The notes under the pieces are model-generated. The model was not told the DNA's origin. It did no database searches and worked only from the letters and a program-made list of their open reading frames with translations. From 62-47 sp039808365 (lineage in GTDB: Bacteria > Pseudomonadota > Alphaproteobacteria > Rhizobiales > Xanthobacteraceae), in NCBI GenBank assembly GCA_039808365.1, contig JBDHSX010000001.1, positions 62,001 through 126,000 on the forward strand: a stretch of 64,000 nucleotides of DNA. The letters are read 5' to 3'. Position numbers and translations under genes: made by a program. This document shows positions 63,934 through 64,000 of this stretch, in pieces; the stretch's first letter is position 1; each line of letters opens with the position of its first letter.

Positions 63934-64000
63934 AGAGCTTTTCGCGAGCGCCTTCAGCGCCGAGAAACTCTGCGCCAGACCGACCGAGGCGATGATGCGC
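63871..64000 (-). CDS. possible C-terminal end of a degradative HMG-CoA reductase (cut by window edge)
   Basis: A minus-strand frame enters from the right edge and reads RIIASVGLAQSFSALKALA, then a tail of 23 residues to a TAG at 63871-63873. The first 19 residues resemble the class II HMG-CoA reductase stretch before its conserved TEGIQRGHM. That continuation is missing: the frame instead runs on into bases antisense to the TetR gene. Either the gene is truncated or the resemblance is chance; the rest of the gene is outside the window. Confidence 0.35.
   Translation of the reverse strand, partial: RIIASVGLAQSFSALKALAKSSSGLRLFPGLKGGPRRGCRVR

Overview
The window is GC-rich, densely packed chromosomal DNA from an alphaproteobacterium. 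The gene families and the make-up of the heme-uptake locus point to the Bradyrhizobium/Rhodopseudomonas/Afipia group; this is inferred from protein similarity as I recognise it, not from a marker gene. I see no rRNA, tRNA, CRISPR array or intact insertion sequence. The only mobile-DNA trace is a short IS3-type transposase remnant near 4.4 kb.

Layout. 1-8.4 kb is a mixed region: a PQQ dehydrogenase cut by the left edge, an amino-acid binding protein, an L,D-transpeptidase, a short-chain dehydrogenase with a Tat-like leader, an acyl-CoA dehydrogenase pair, and a SnoaL-like protein divergent from an XRE/MmyB regulator. 8.5-17.4 kb is a complete heme-uptake locus: hmuPTUV on the minus strand, and divergently a TonB-dependent receptor, an IsdG-type heme oxygenase, a HutX-like carrier, exbB, exbD and tonB. 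17.7-28.7 kb is a short-chain amide (formamide-type) system. A very large sensor kinase built on an NCS1 permease domain, with its LuxR-type response regulator, is divergent from a five-gene urea/amide ABC transporter followed by formamidase fmdA and zinc-ribbon fmdB.

28.8-41.5 kb is an aromatic-catabolism island. It holds a flavoprotein monooxygenase, an orphan LivK-like binding protein, a protein of unknown family and an ACMSD-like amidohydrolase on the minus strand. Divergently it holds a full Rieske ring-hydroxylating dioxygenase (reductase, alpha, beta, ferredoxin), a diol-dehydrogenase-type SDR, a TetR regulator, two paralogous VOC extradiol dioxygenases (one lacking metal ligands) and two more SDRs (one lacking the Tyr/Lys pair). 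The substrate cannot be told from sequence. 41.6-50.6 kb holds a BisC/TorA-type molybdoenzyme and the tamA-tamB outer-membrane assembly pair.

51-64 kb holds two small-molecule catabolic modules. One is an APH-family kinase with a class-III aminotransferase-like enzyme (a possible kinase/phospho-lyase pair) beside a GntR regulator and an EamA transporter. The other is an SsuABC/NMT1-type ABC transporter divergent from hyuA-hyuB, a TIM-barrel isomerase-like protein and a TetR regulator. The right edge cuts a minus-strand reading frame resembling the C-terminal part of a degradative HMG-CoA reductase.

The strongest candidates for something new are the NCS1-permease/Cys-cluster/hybrid kinase with its candidate operator, the aromatic island with its ligand-less extradiol paralogue, and the kinase/PLP-enzyme pair.
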